Source: Pseudobdellovibrionaceae bacterium (lineage in GTDB: Bacteria; Bdellovibrionota_B; Oligoflexia; Oligoflexales; Bog-1112). From it: a stretch of DNA of 35,705 bases. The stretch lies in NCBI GenBank assembly GCA_002711925.1, contig PASJ01000011.1, positions 1 through 35,705 on the forward strand, read 5' to 3'. The notes beneath the pieces are model-generated. The model saw nothing but the letters and a program-made list of their open reading frames with translations. It was not told the origin of the DNA and searched no databases. Made by a program: the position numbers and the translations under genes. Below, one piece after another: positions 18,391 to 27,302 of the stretch; positions within the stretch are counted from its first letter, which is position 1, and each line of letters begins with the position of its first letter.

Positions 18391-19575
18391 ATGAGTGATT
18401 TTTCTGTTATTGTTTACGCTAAAAGAACAGCTATTGGCAAATTTAATGGTTCTTTTTCGGAAGTTTCAGCTCCAATGCTTAGTGCTTCTTTGGTGAAAGA
18501 CGCTCTTATGACTTCAAAACTTAAAAGCTCACTTGTCGATGAGCTTATCATGGGGCAAGTTTTAACTGCAGGCTGTGGTCAGGCGCCTGCCAGGCAAGCT
18601 GCTATATACGGAGGCTTGGACAATAGTGTGCCATGCACGACAGTTAATAAGGTCTGTGGTAGTGGTTTAAAAGCTGTTATTCTTGCCGATCAGGCTATTC
18701 GAGCGAAAGATGCTCAGGTCATTTTTGCTGGCGGTCAAGAGAATATGTCTAGATCTCCACATTTACTTCTAAACTCAAGAGCGGGTTTAGGCTTTGGTAA
18801 TAAAGAACTGGTGGATCATATGCAAATTGATGGGCTTTGGGATCCTTACGAAAATGTTGGGATGGGCTATTGCGGAGAGCTTTGTGCAAAAGAGTATGAT
18901 TTCACAAGAGAGCAGCAGGATGAATACACACGAATAAGCTATGAAAGAGCACAGAAATCATGGGAAAAAGAAAGATTTGTCAAGGAAGTTATACCCATTC
19001 AAGCAAAACATGGTAAAAATTACACTTTCGTAGAAAAAGATGAGGAGCCTTTTCGGGTTAAGTTTGACAAGATAGCCTCTTTGAAACCAGCTTTTAAGAA
19101 AGATGGAACAATAACTGCTGCAAATGCATCAAGTATAAGTGATGGTGCTGCTCTTTTAATGCTCATGAGTGCAAAAAAAGCAAAAGAGCTTTCTTTAAAG
19201 CCTCTTGCTAGAGTTATTGCTTCTCAGTCTTTTGCCCATGAGCCTTCATGGTTTACAACAGCGCCTGTTGAAGGTATAATTGAGTGTATAAAAAAATCGA
19301 GTTTAACTTTGAAAGATATAAGCCTCTTTGAAATCAATGAGGCTTTTTCTGTTGTGCCAATGCATGCAATAAAAGCTTTATCTCTTTCTCACAAATTTGT
19401 AAATCCTATGGGAGGAGCAATTTCTCTTGGACACCCTATAGGATGTAGTGGAGCTAGAATTCTAGTAACTCTTTTAAATGCTTTAAATCTGCAAAAAGAA
19501 CGTTTTGGTTGCGCTAGTATTTGCATCGGAGGGGGTGAGTCAAATACTATGATATTAGAAAACCTAAGACTATAA
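18391..19575 (+). CDS. Acetyl-CoA C-acetyltransferase (thiolase II)
   Basis: The 394-residue thiolase has the nucleophile C89 in NKVCGSGLKAV, H348 in LGHPIGCSGAR and C378 in CIGGGES, the same positions as in the well-studied Zoogloea enzyme. NEAF is also present. It condenses two acetyl-CoA to acetoacetyl-CoA or the reverse, in the cytoplasm, serving ketone-body, PHB or mevalonate-type metabolism. The usual CxGGGxG motif ends ES instead of MG, a small deviation. It stands alone with AAAGGA before the ATG; no further fatty-acid or PHB genes are adjacent. Confidence 0.93.
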   Translation: MSDFSVIVYAKRTAIGKFNGSFSEVSAPMLSASLVKDALMTSKLKSSLVDELIMGQVLTAGCGQAPARQAAIYGGLDNSVPCTTVNKVCGSGLKAVILADQAIRAKDAQVIFAGGQENMSRSPHLLLNSRAGLGFGNKELVDHMQIDGLWDPYENVGMGYCGELCAKEYDFTREQQDEYTRISYERAQKSWEKERFVKEVIPIQAKHGKNYTFVEKDEEPFRVKFDKIASLKPAFKKDGTITAANASSISDGAALLMLMSAKKAKELSLKPLARVIASQSFAHEPSWFTTAPVEGIIECIKKSSLTLKDISLFEINEAFSVVPMHAIKALSLSHKFVNPMGGAISLGHPIGCSGARILVTLLNALNLQKERFGCASICIGGGESNTMILENLRL

Positions 19576-19606
19576 CGTGTAGGATTTTTTAGTCCTTAGT
19601 TTGTTT

Positions 19607-19756
19607 CTATTTAAGTAGCAATTTTTTCAGTTTTTTTACTTCATTACTATTTTTTTTTATCTTATTTAAATACATTTTACAGCAGGTTTTACAATTAAAA
19701 TGAGGGGTTCCTGTTCCTTTGTATTCTGGATGGAAAAAGCAAAGTATTTTTCTCAA
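19607..19756 (-). CDS. Small Cys-rich (zinc-ribbon-like) protein of 49 residues
   Basis: The TTG start at 19756 follows a perfect AAGGAGG at seven-base spacing. The protein begins MRKILCFFHPEYKGTG, contains FNCKTCCKMY and ends in a Lys/Leu-rich helix. The cysteine and histidine pairs (C6, H9; C22, C25, C26) could bind zinc. It lies alone between thiolase and rppH on the opposite strand. I do not recognise a named family; short proteins of the form HPxYxGxGxP...CxxCC occur in proteobacteria as far as I recall, function unknown. Confidence 0.7.
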   Translation of the reverse strand: MRKILCFFHPEYKGTGTPHFNCKTCCKMYLNKIKKNSNEVKKLKKLLLK

Positions 19757-19915
19757 GTTAAAACCTCCTTGTTTTATCTGAATATTTTGGTTAGTTTAAC
19801 ATTTGTCAAATTAGAATTCAACTTTTATTTTTTTGAATTAATTATATTAGTTGTTTAGAGTTTTTCTAATTGTATTTTAATTAAAATAAAAAAGAAAGAT
19901 GGAGATTATCTTTTA

Positions 19916-20365
19916 ATGATAAATAAACCCTATAGATCTTGTATTTTGGCAGTATTTATTAATGCAAAGAAAAAGGTTCTTGTTGGGCAAAGGTCTGACT
20001 TAAAAAATTGGCAATTTCCCCAAGGGGGAGTTGATAAGGGGGAAACAGAAAAACAGGCTTTATTTAGAGAAATGAAAGAGGAAATTGGTTCAGATCAATT
20101 TTCTATTATTTCTCAAGCACCAAAACTTGTTTCTTATAAGTTCCCTTTAGATTTAAAGGCACCAATTACAAAAAGATTTATAGGGCAAGAGCAAAGGTGG
20201 TTTTTATGTCAGTTTGACAAAGGTTTTTCTTTTGATTTAAAGAAAGCAAGTTCTCCTGAGTTCACTGCTCTTGAATGGGTTGACCTTGATTTCGTTTTTA
20301 GTAATATTGTTTCCTGGAAGCAAGAAGCATATCAGCAAGGTTTAAAACTTTTGCAACTTAAGTAA
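19916..20365 (+). CDS. rppH: RNA pyrophosphohydrolase (Nudix family)
   Basis: The 149-residue protein starts with the family pattern YRSCILAVFINAKKKVLVGQR and WQFPQGGVDKGE. The Nudix box Gx5Ex7REUxEExG (GGVDKGETEKQALFREMKEE plus IG) is intact. RppH/NudH enzymes remove pyrophosphate from the 5' end of triphosphorylated RNA and start RNase E-dependent mRNA decay. The gene is followed after 16 bases by a small membrane-protein gene, probably co-transcribed. It could hydrolyse dinucleoside polyphosphates as well. Confidence 0.92.
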   Translation: MINKPYRSCILAVFINAKKKVLVGQRSDLKNWQFPQGGVDKGETEKQALFREMKEEIGSDQFSIISQAPKLVSYKFPLDLKAPITKRFIGQEQRWFLCQFDKGFSFDLKKASSPEFTALEWVDLDFVFSNIVSWKQEAYQQGLKLLQLK

Positions 20366-20381
20366 GAGGTGGGAAATTTAA

Positions 20382-20810
20382 ATGCCTAGAATATCAATTT
20401 TAAACTTCATTTTAGGTTTTTTAACAATTATACTTGCAGCGTCTTTTGGTTCTTTTTTAGCAAATTCTATAACTAAGCAAGTACTTGAAGATTCTTTAAA
20501 TGATTTATCCTGGCAGTTTGTTCTACTTAAAAGTGCACACAGTCATTCAAATCTTTTTGGCTTTTTACAAATTCTTTTTGGTTTGACCTTACCTTATTCT
20601 AAGTTATCAATAAGACTTAAAGTACTTCAGACATGGGGAATATTTTCAGGTGTAATTTCAATGAGTTTAATTCTTTGTGCAAAGTCTTTTTTTCATCCAG
20701 TGAGTGTCTTTAGTGATTTCTTTTATTTTACTTCTGTAATTTTATTAAGTCTCTTTATTTTTTCCTTATGTCTACATTGTTATGGCTTATTATTAAAACT
20801 CATAAAGTAG
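20382..20810 (+). CDS. Small integral membrane protein, unknown function
   Basis: The 142-residue protein has four hydrophobic helices (about 7-27, 55-74, 84-103 and 113-137). A conserved-looking SAHSHSNLFG motif opens helix 2; histidine pairs in such a position can bind metal or haem, but no known family was assigned. Start ATG with GAGGTGGG upstream. It lies 16 bases after rppH in the same direction, so they are probably co-transcribed. Confidence 0.7.
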   Translation: MPRISILNFILGFLTIILAASFGSFLANSITKQVLEDSLNDLSWQFVLLKSAHSHSNLFGFLQILFGLTLPYSKLSIRLKVLQTWGIFSGVISMSLILCAKSFFHPVSVFSDFFYFTSVILLSLFIFSLCLHCYGLLLKLIK

Positions 20811-21159
20811 AAACATTTTCTTTCTTACAAAATTTTTTATTACCCATATTTCAATTAAGTGCTTTGAATTAGTGGTAAATAAATGTGATTAATGTTTTTA
20901 ATAAATGATAAATTTATTTAGTATTTAATATTAAAAAAACACAAACAATGAAGAACATATGTAGTAGGTTTGGGAAAGCACCTCTATTACATGTGGAAAA
21001 ATTATGTTAGAGTATTCTTAGATATATTTATTTACAAAGATATTTTTTTGTTTGTTTATAAATTCTTTGTAGAAGAATTTGTCTAAGACTTAATGTTCTT
21101 TTCAATAAGATAGAAAGGATTTTGACAGAACTATTTCATTTTTCGAGGAGGAAACTACA
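20811..21159. other. AT-rich intergenic region upstream of the regulator gene
   Basis: There is an imperfect hairpin around 20960-20997 (ATGTAGTAGGT ... ACCTCTATTACAT) and then a strong ribosome site GAGGAGGAA just before the regulator start. No gene, tRNA or known riboswitch was recognised. The hairpin could be a promoter-proximal control element or chance. Confidence 0.4.
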
Positions 21160-22251
21160 ATGTCTTTTAATAAGTATAATGATCCGTCAAAAAATAATTT
21201 TTTTCCCCAAAATAGTTCTGTGAAAGGGAGTACTTATCTTGATTTTATAAAGTCAAAAAAAGTACATCGAATGTCTGAAAAAACTTATCCATTATTTTTA
21301 ACTGCAGATGAAAAAATGAAAAGAATACAAGAGATCATCAGGCAAGTCTCACATACAAATGTCCCTGTTCTTATAACAGGAGAGTCAGGTGTTGGTAAGA
21401 AGTTTATTGCTAATAAAATACATAATTATTCTTCATCAACATCAAAAAATGATTTTATAGTCGTTAATTGTGAAGGTAAATCTTCGTCTGAACTTGATGC
21501 TGATATTTTTGGTAATCAAGTAAATTATAGTCATCAAAAAGAATCAAAACAAGGGAAATTTTTTCAAGCAAATCAGGGAACATTAGTCCTTAACGAAGTT
21601 ACTGAATTAAGTTTAAGTAATCAAAGTAAAATAATTAAGTTTTTGCAAGACAAGGAACTCGGTCGAATGAAAAATGAAGACGGAAGTCCTGTAAAAACAA
21701 GATTAATTGCGATAACAACAAAAGACATTATTGATGCGGTTAAAAAGGGTAAGTTTAGACAAGACTTGTACTATCGACTCTACGTTTTAAATATTGAAGT
21801 CCCTTCTTTAAGAGATAGGCCTAAAGATATCCCATTACTAACAAACTATTTTTTAGATGAGAATTCAAGCATTTTAGGTAGGAAAATTGGAATTTCTGAT
21901 AATGCTTTGAATAAATTATTAAATCATAAGTGGTATGGTAATGTGGGTGAGCTGAAAGATACGATTAGGAAATCTTCAACAATCACAGATACGGGTTTAA
22001 TCGAAGAAAATGATATCAAGCTAAATCAATTGATCAATTCGTCAGAAAAGCAATGGATTCGATATTTGCCTATTGGAGAGACATTAAAGTTGTTGGAGAC
22101 ACAGTTTATTTTGGAAACATTAAAAAGTCATAAAGGTAATAGAACACACACAGCAAAGACTTTAGGTATAAGCTTAAGAACACTTAGAAATAAAATAAAT
22201 GAGTTCAATTCGATTGGTCTTGAGGTCATACCTCCCTTTTGTAATAAATAA
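21160..22251 (+). CDS. Sigma-54 activator-like AAA+ regulator with degenerate GAFTGA and Walker B
   Basis: The 363-residue protein has a short N-terminus without a receiver or GAF domain, a sigma-54-activator AAA+ domain (about 45-280) and a Fis-type helix-turn-helix (NRTHTAKTLGISLRTLRNKI, about 327-346). Walker A is GESGVGKK (74-81). The L1 region reads DIFGNQVNYSHQKES (about 115-129), so the GAFTGA loop that contacts sigma-54 is missing. Walker B is LVLNE instead of LFLDE (N145). The arginine-finger region RQDLYYRL and PSLRDRPKDIPLL are retained. It should bind DNA, but classical sigma-54 activation is unlikely; it may act as a repressor or on sigma-70, as some divergent family members do. 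Confidence 0.88.
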   Translation: MSFNKYNDPSKNNFFPQNSSVKGSTYLDFIKSKKVHRMSEKTYPLFLTADEKMKRIQEIIRQVSHTNVPVLITGESGVGKKFIANKIHNYSSSTSKNDFIVVNCEGKSSSELDADIFGNQVNYSHQKESKQGKFFQANQGTLVLNEVTELSLSNQSKIIKFLQDKELGRMKNEDGSPVKTRLIAITTKDIIDAVKKGKFRQDLYYRLYVLNIEVPSLRDRPKDIPLLTNYFLDENSSILGRKIGISDNALNKLLNHKWYGNVGELKDTIRKSSTITDTGLIEENDIKLNQLINSSEKQWIRYLPIGETLKLLETQFILETLKSHKGNRTHTAKTLGISLRTLRNKINEFNSIGLEVIPPFCNK

Positions 22252-22308
22252 GCTTATGATTTATTTTAATGATTTGAAAAAAAATAAACTAAAATATTTT
22301 GATTGAAT

Positions 22309-23505
22309 TTATATAGAACTTGATTCAATGGCAAAAGCTAAACCAAGTTTAACAAAATTTACGGCATGGTCAGCCGTGTTATCTGATTGTTCTAAAGTAT
22401 CTTTATGGGAGTGGATATCTTTATTATATGTAGAAAAAGTTGATTCAAAAGGATAAACTACTGGATATCCCTGTCGATACCATGAAGCATGATCTGAACA
22501 TGCATACCCACATTTGTCAAAACTAATAGATAAGTCTGGAAGGTATATTTCAATTAAATCTACCAGATATCGATTTAAATCTGGGGTTGTATAATCTTCA
22601 ATCAAAACAATATCAAAAGAGCTTCCTGAGAAGTTTGTCATATCAAATTGCATTACAGCTTTAATATTCTTTTTTTCTTTCTTAAAATTCTTTGCAATAT
22701 TGTTTGAGCCTTTAAGTCCGACTTCTTCAGCAGCGTATGAAATGAATTTTATAGTTCTTTCTGGTTTATAACTTATTTTTTGAAGAACACGAATAATTTC
22801 AGTTATTGTTGCTATTCCTGATGCATTATCATCGGCTCCAGGGGCTTTAACCTTATTATTTGGGTTCCAGCCTGCTATTGAATCGCCATGTCCACCAATG
22901 ATTATAATCTCATCAGGTTTTTTCGTTCCCTCTAATGTTAGAATTATACTAGGTTGAGTAAAACCAGAGTGATGAAAAGTTTCAGTTTTCTCTCTTTCCT
23001 TGTCTCTTATTTTATCTTGCCATTTTTGTTTGATCCACATTTGCGAGTTATAACCATGTTCAGATTTGTAGTATCTATTTTGAAAAGAAGACAATTTTTT
23101 TATATTATCAAAAATGATTCTTTCATTGATATATTTTATTGAGTTTTCAACGATGTTTGGTCTGTTTATAGCAAGATCCTTAATGTTCATCTTTTCTTGA
23201 AATTTTTTTTGATCTTCAATATTAATATGAAATAATGAATTAAACTCCTCTTCAATAAAACCACCACATCTATGAAATTTTTTGTGACTTAAACTAGAAA
23301 GTTTATTTATATTTTCTGAGTCAATATAAACGTAGTTTATACCTGATTGTTGAGTGATTGTTTGAGAAACCAAATTATTGGAATAGGCTTCATTATAGAT
23401 ATCTTCATCAAGAGAGATAATGATAGGTTTTGAGTATGATATTTTTGATTGAAATAAAATTATAAATAATACTAAATACCGATAAATTATACCCATTACA
23501 TTCAT
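22309..23505 (-). CDS. Secreted M28-family zinc aminopeptidase
   Basis: The 398-residue protein has a signal peptide (about 1-25, ending SYS) and an M28 catalytic domain like Vibrio leucyl aminopeptidase. Ligands are H206 (GGHGDS), D225 (GADDNASG), E261 (AAEEVGLKGS, with E260 as catalytic base), D288 (QFDMTNF) and H365 (IHSHKDT). A CGYAC pair (C332, C336) matches the disulphide of the Vibrio enzyme. It removes N-terminal residues from peptides in the periplasm or medium. AGAAAGG precedes the ATG at 23505. The long N-terminal part replaces a propeptide. It is transcribed alone. Confidence 0.94.
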   Translation of the reverse strand: MNVMGIIYRYLVLFIILFQSKISYSKPIIISLDEDIYNEAYSNNLVSQTITQQSGINYVYIDSENINKLSSLSHKKFHRCGGFIEEEFNSLFHINIEDQKKFQEKMNIKDLAINRPNIVENSIKYINERIIFDNIKKLSSFQNRYYKSEHGYNSQMWIKQKWQDKIRDKEREKTETFHHSGFTQPSIILTLEGTKKPDEIIIIGGHGDSIAGWNPNNKVKAPGADDNASGIATITEIIRVLQKISYKPERTIKFISYAAEEVGLKGSNNIAKNFKKEKKNIKAVMQFDMTNFSGSSFDIVLIEDYTTPDLNRYLVDLIEIYLPDLSISFDKCGYACSDHASWYRQGYPVVYPFESTFSTYNKDIHSHKDTLEQSDNTADHAVNFVKLGLAFAIESSSI

Positions 23506-23826
23506 AACGACCTTTCTCTATTGATAATTAAATTTTATATGCTTCCTCCATTCTATATAGACTATATTTTATTATACATAAAATCTTGAAAGATTGTATA
23601 TTTATAAAATCTCTACATGATTTGGCGAGCTTTGTTTTGGATTTGAGGTAATGAAAAAATTACGAATTTTCGTAGGTTTTTTTTTTCTAATATCATTACA
23701 TGATTGGACATTGCATACGGCTCAAGATCTTTAAGCCTATGAAAATAAATAAATAAAAAACATTGATATTTTTTTATTAAATGAATCATATGTTAACAGT
23801 TTTTGTTTATAAAAGAGGAGAAATAA
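23506..23826. other. AT-rich intergenic region between divergent genes
   Basis: Contains a short hairpin TACGAA/TTCGTA followed by about nine T (23660-23685), which looks terminator-like, and a 27-codon frame (23651-23734) that is probably chance. Promoters for the flanking genes should lie here; none was confidently identified. Confidence 0.4.
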
Positions 23827-24315
23827 ATGGAGCTTAGTAATTTTCAGCAAAGTTTTAATCTGTCGGAAAAAGATGATTTTTTCTTAGACCAAAAATTAGT
23901 TGATAAAATGAGAATAATTGCTGATTATCAAAAAAATTTTTCAGGCTATACGTATGAGGTAATAGAAAAAGATTTTGTTTTTAATAATAAATTTTTATCG
24001 TTGCAGAAAAAAAATAAAATGCTTCTGGTTTTTTCGTATTTTTGTTTGAAAAAAAATACACCTGTTAGTAGAGATGATTTAGTTGAAAATATATATTTTA
24101 TAAAAAATAATGTTTTTACAAGTAGAAGAAGGCTGGATTCTCTTAACCATAATATTGTAAAACTAATAAGTCGGGCAAGGAATTTAGCTTACCACGGTTT
24201 TTCAGATGACGAATCTAGATTTATTGATTGGTTTCCTTATGATCCCTTCGAGAAAAAATGGAGGTTGTTTAGAATAAAAAATGATCAATATGAAAAGTTA
24301 TTTTTAACAGCATAG
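23827..24315 (+). CDS. Unknown protein, possible winged-helix DNA-binding fold
   Basis: The 162-residue protein follows a strong AGAGGAGA site. Residues 55-150 look like a winged helix: hydrophobic helix KMLLVFSYFCL, a turn PVSRDDLVENIYF, a basic recognition-like helix SRRRLDSLNHNIVKLISRARNLA, then a hairpin ending DPFEKKWRLFRI. This resembles the C-terminal output domain of transcriptional regulators but lacks an exact family match. The last 12 bases overlap the convergent ChaN-like gene. Function not assigned. Confidence 0.6.
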   Translation: MELSNFQQSFNLSEKDDFFLDQKLVDKMRIIADYQKNFSGYTYEVIEKDFVFNNKFLSLQKKNKMLLVFSYFCLKKNTPVSRDDLVENIYFIKNNVFTSRRRLDSLNHNIVKLISRARNLAYHGFSDDESRFIDWFPYDPFEKKWRLFRIKNDQYEKLFLTA

Positions 24316-25872
24316 TTCAATTAAACGATTAAATATAACAGGGTAGGATGCATCCTTTTTGTTTTTTAAAATATTATTTATCAGATGATTTGCGATTAAG
24401 TCTTCATTTTCAGAAATTTTTTTGAATAATGCTTCAGCTGAAATTTTCCCGATCATGTGAAGATTGTTTAATTTTTTTATATTTTGATTTATGTTTCTTT
24501 TTTCAATCAAATTTGCTTCTATAAGTAAATGTAATGTTGCTGAATCTGGTTTTTGATTTGAAATATTATACTCTTTTTTTCTAAATTGCATTTTTGTTTC
24601 TGTTGGTAAAATGATTGAAGATAGTAGGTGTGTCACAACTGTTTTTACAACATAATAATATGAGAAATTCCTTGATGAGTCAATGTCTGGCTCATTATTG
24701 TAAATATTAAATATAAATGTAGATGATGCCTGAGTTAGATTTATTAAATTATATGATCTCATATAAATAAATTTATTTTGTTTGCATATATGATGGTTGT
24801 TTAGAGTATAATCTTGTTTTGCAATCAATTGTAATGTTTTTTTTTCATTTTCTGAATCTGCATCAAAAATATTTTCGTTATGAAAAATTATTTTACAATA
24901 ATCTATTTTGTGTGGTTTAACCTTGTTCTTAAAGAATCTACAAAGAATAGAGACAAAATAATTAAACTGAAACTCTGGTTCGAGCTCATGTAAATCTAAA
25001 GAAGAATTATCATAATTATGATTGCTTAGTTTTAGATTTGATTTTTTCCCTTCTTGCCAAGCAATATATGAGAGCCATTTGATCCATGGGTCAGTGTTTA
25101 AAATACAATAAAAATCTTTTTTCAATTCAAGATTTTCGTTGGACGAATAATTATTTTTTGATTTTTCTACAGCATAATAATATTCAATATTTGAGATGAT
25201 TCTTGTTAAGTGAATCTTTTTTTCTTTGCCCCCTGACTTGCTGTTAATACAGCTTGGGAGATGACTATCTGCTAGGTGGTGTTCGCCAATGAGGCAAAAA
25301 ACTTTTTTACCATATTTTAGTGCTATATTTTTTATCCTTTTGGCTATTAGTTGGTCTCTCTCAAATAGAGATTTATTACTGTAGTTTATTGCAAAAATTG
25401 GTGTTTTATTTTTTTTAGCATACTTGAAGATATTGGAGTATCCTTCCCATGGAAAGCCCCATTTTTGATAATAGTCAACTTTTTTTATGAATTCTTGTTC
25501 ACTAATTTTATTCTCAAGGTACTCATCAATGTATTCTTGATCAGAAGTATTTAATGCTTCAAGAGCAATTGATACTTCTTTACAATCTTGTTTTTTTGCA
25601 TAAGTTTCTATAATTTTTATGAAATTTACTTGATATTTTGTAAGTGTATGAAAGTCACCAAAAAGACAAACATCACTTTTGTCAAGACTTTCTAATATTT
25701 TTTTTTCTTTTACAACACAGTAGTTTTGAGGCAGACAGTTGTGAAATGATTTTGAATAATTTGAAATAGTTGTGATCTTTTCACCCATTAAGTTTTTTGC
25801 TTTTTCTGAAAAATGATTATATAAATAATTTTGAAGCTCGAAAATACTCGTTGTTTTTTGTGATTTTTTCAT
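24304..25872 (-). CDS. ChaN-like (haem-binding/TIKI-superfamily) domain protein
   Basis: The 522-residue protein has a ChaN-type domain at about 60-225: DVCLFGDFHT, a region with IALEALNTSDQ, then KKVFCLIGEHHLADSHLP. ChaN proteins bind haem, and the superfamily includes TIKI proteases; the GDFH and GEHH motifs carry the conserved acidic/His residues. There is no signal peptide, so it appears cytoplasmic, unlike ChaN lipoproteins. The C-terminal ~290 residues are Asn/Lys-rich and unrecognised. Exact function is unknown; similar stand-alone proteins occur in Bdellovibrio-like genomes as far as I recall. Confidence 0.72.
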   Translation of the reverse strand: MKKSQKTTSIFELQNYLYNHFSEKAKNLMGEKITTISNYSKSFHNCLPQNYCVVKEKKILESLDKSDVCLFGDFHTLTKYQVNFIKIIETYAKKQDCKEVSIALEALNTSDQEYIDEYLENKISEQEFIKKVDYYQKWGFPWEGYSNIFKYAKKNKTPIFAINYSNKSLFERDQLIAKRIKNIALKYGKKVFCLIGEHHLADSHLPSCINSKSGGKEKKIHLTRIISNIEYYYAVEKSKNNYSSNENLELKKDFYCILNTDPWIKWLSYIAWQEGKKSNLKLSNHNYDNSSLDLHELEPEFQFNYFVSILCRFFKNKVKPHKIDYCKIIFHNENIFDADSENEKKTLQLIAKQDYTLNNHHICKQNKFIYMRSYNLINLTQASSTFIFNIYNNEPDIDSSRNFSYYYVVKTVVTHLLSSIILPTETKMQFRKKEYNISNQKPDSATLHLLIEANLIEKRNINQNIKKLNNLHMIGKISAEALFKKISENEDLIANHLINNILKNKKDASYPVIFNRLIELCC

Positions 25873-25972
25873 AGTAGTTCTCTCTGTTTTTTATTTTATA
25901 CTACCATATTATTTTTTTTTTTGATGCGAAGAGAACTAGGAATATATTGACTAGGTTTGCTGAATTTTTTAC

Positions 25973-27061
25973 TTATGATATTTTTTTGACAAGGAAAGAG
26001 CCTTGTGGAGAAGGTCTTTCAGTTTTTTGATTTGAGTTAATAAATGAGCATCGTAAACCTTCTAGATTTATTCCGAGTGAAGATATATTAATTTTTTTGA
26101 AAATATCTTTACAAACTTTTTGATTCAGAAGAGGTGATCGTCCTTCATCGTCTCTTATTTTTATAGTTAAACCTATACCCTTATTAACAAAAATTGAAGC
26201 AACATAAGCTAGATCATATTTGCCTATTGTCTCTTGAATATTTGTGTGGAATTTTTCTTTAGTTAAAATACTTTTCTGAAGTAAGTTTAAATTTTCAGAT
26301 TCATTGTATAAATATAGTTTTGTATTGCTCATGATTTTTCTAGCAATATCTACTTGTAAGTATGCTTGCATAAGATTCGATGATTTTGCACTTTTTGATG
26401 ATTCTTTTAACCAATCTTTATAATTTTTTCCATCGTGTGTCCATTGCGATGTGTGGAAAGAACCGATGTAATAATTTTCATCTTTAGTAACAATAGAAAA
26501 GAAGACTCGACTCAACTCTTTTTGACCCATGACTTGAAGCCAGACAAATATTTGTTTTTTATATCCATAGTGAGGCCAAATAGAAATATTTCCAGTGTTA
26601 CACGGGATCTTCTGAGTGTTCTTTCCTGTATTTACCAACCAAGCATCAAAAAGTGAAATATTTAACGGTCCCGTGTTTTTTGTTTCTAAGGATCTAATGA
26701 TGTGTTTTATGTCTTGGTCTGTAATTCCTAGTCTTGGGTGGAAAAGATTTTTTATTGATAGTCTATCGGGTTTTTTCATGAAGCTTATCAACTGATTAAC
26801 TATTAAGCTTACATCTTTATTAATGATTGTTTTATCGTTCTTGTAGTATGGATGATCTTTGTACGTAGAGCAAGATTGAGAAGATTCTTTTTTTGTCGTG
26901 AAGTTATTTAAAAGTTTTATTTCTTTGCCCTTGTTTCGTATTTTTTTTGCCCAACAAGCATGTGAAGTGAAAAGAAATAAGAAAGGTATGATATTAAGCA
27001 AGATAAGTAATTTCTTAGTTTTACTTTTTACACGTTGAGCACGATTTTTCTTGTTTTTCAT
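25973..27061 (-). CDS. Exported protein of unknown function
   Basis: The 362-residue protein has a basic start and hydrophobic segment LLILLNIIPFLFLFTSHACWA, a signal peptide. The mature part has segments LFHPRLGITDQDI, WLQVMGQKELSRVFFSIV and GSFHTSQWTHDGKNYKDW but no recognised fold. Its ATG lies 41 bases inside the preceding 93-residue gene, with GGGAG upstream, so translation is probably coupled. It is the last gene of the fmt-purN operon. Confidence 0.7.
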   Translation of the reverse strand: MKNKKNRAQRVKSKTKKLLILLNIIPFLFLFTSHACWAKKIRNKGKEIKLLNNFTTKKESSQSCSTYKDHPYYKNDKTIINKDVSLIVNQLISFMKKPDRLSIKNLFHPRLGITDQDIKHIIRSLETKNTGPLNISLFDAWLVNTGKNTQKIPCNTGNISIWPHYGYKKQIFVWLQVMGQKELSRVFFSIVTKDENYYIGSFHTSQWTHDGKNYKDWLKESSKSAKSSNLMQAYLQVDIARKIMSNTKLYLYNESENLNLLQKSILTKEKFHTNIQETIGKYDLAYVASIFVNKGIGLTIKIRDDEGRSPLLNQKVCKDIFKKINISSLGINLEGLRCSFINSNQKTERPSPQGSFLVKKIS

Positions 27062-27302
27062 AGTCTTTTAACTCCCAAGTTCCAAATTCAGAGTTAATTA
27101 AATCTATAGCTTCGGATAAGTATTCAACTTCTACTGACATTAACTCTTTCAAAAGATCCATTTCAATACAATAGACATTGTAATAGTATCTTTCTTCATT
27201 TGGAGAATAAACTAGACTAATTCCTGCTTGGCGTGTATTATGTCGCAAGTATGAATTAATGTAGTTATCTTCTGTGATAAGTTTAGTCTTTTCTTTGTTC
27301 AT
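27021..27302 (-). CDS. Small hypothetical protein (93 residues)
   Basis: An acidic protein ending in KSCSTCKK with a CxxC pair. The central part reads GISLVYSPNEERYYYNVYCIEMDLL. No family was recognised. Its ATG overlaps the purN stop as ATGA, and its 3' end overlaps the next gene, so it belongs to the fmt-purN operon. Confidence 0.7.
   Translation of the reverse strand: MNKEKTKLITEDNYINSYLRHNTRQAGISLVYSPNEERYYYNVYCIEMDLLKELMSVEVEYLSEAIDLINSEFGTWELKDYEKQEKSCSTCKK

Noticed and set aside
20960-20997. Imperfect hairpin considered as a riboswitch (GEMM-like) or small RNA
   Set aside because: Conserved riboswitch core motifs are absent and the stem is broken by bulges.
23651-23734. 27-codon ORF starting MKKLRIFVGFFFLISLHD, signal-peptide-like
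   Set aside because: GAGG is only two bases from the ATG, the frame is very short and nothing follows the hydrophobic stretch.
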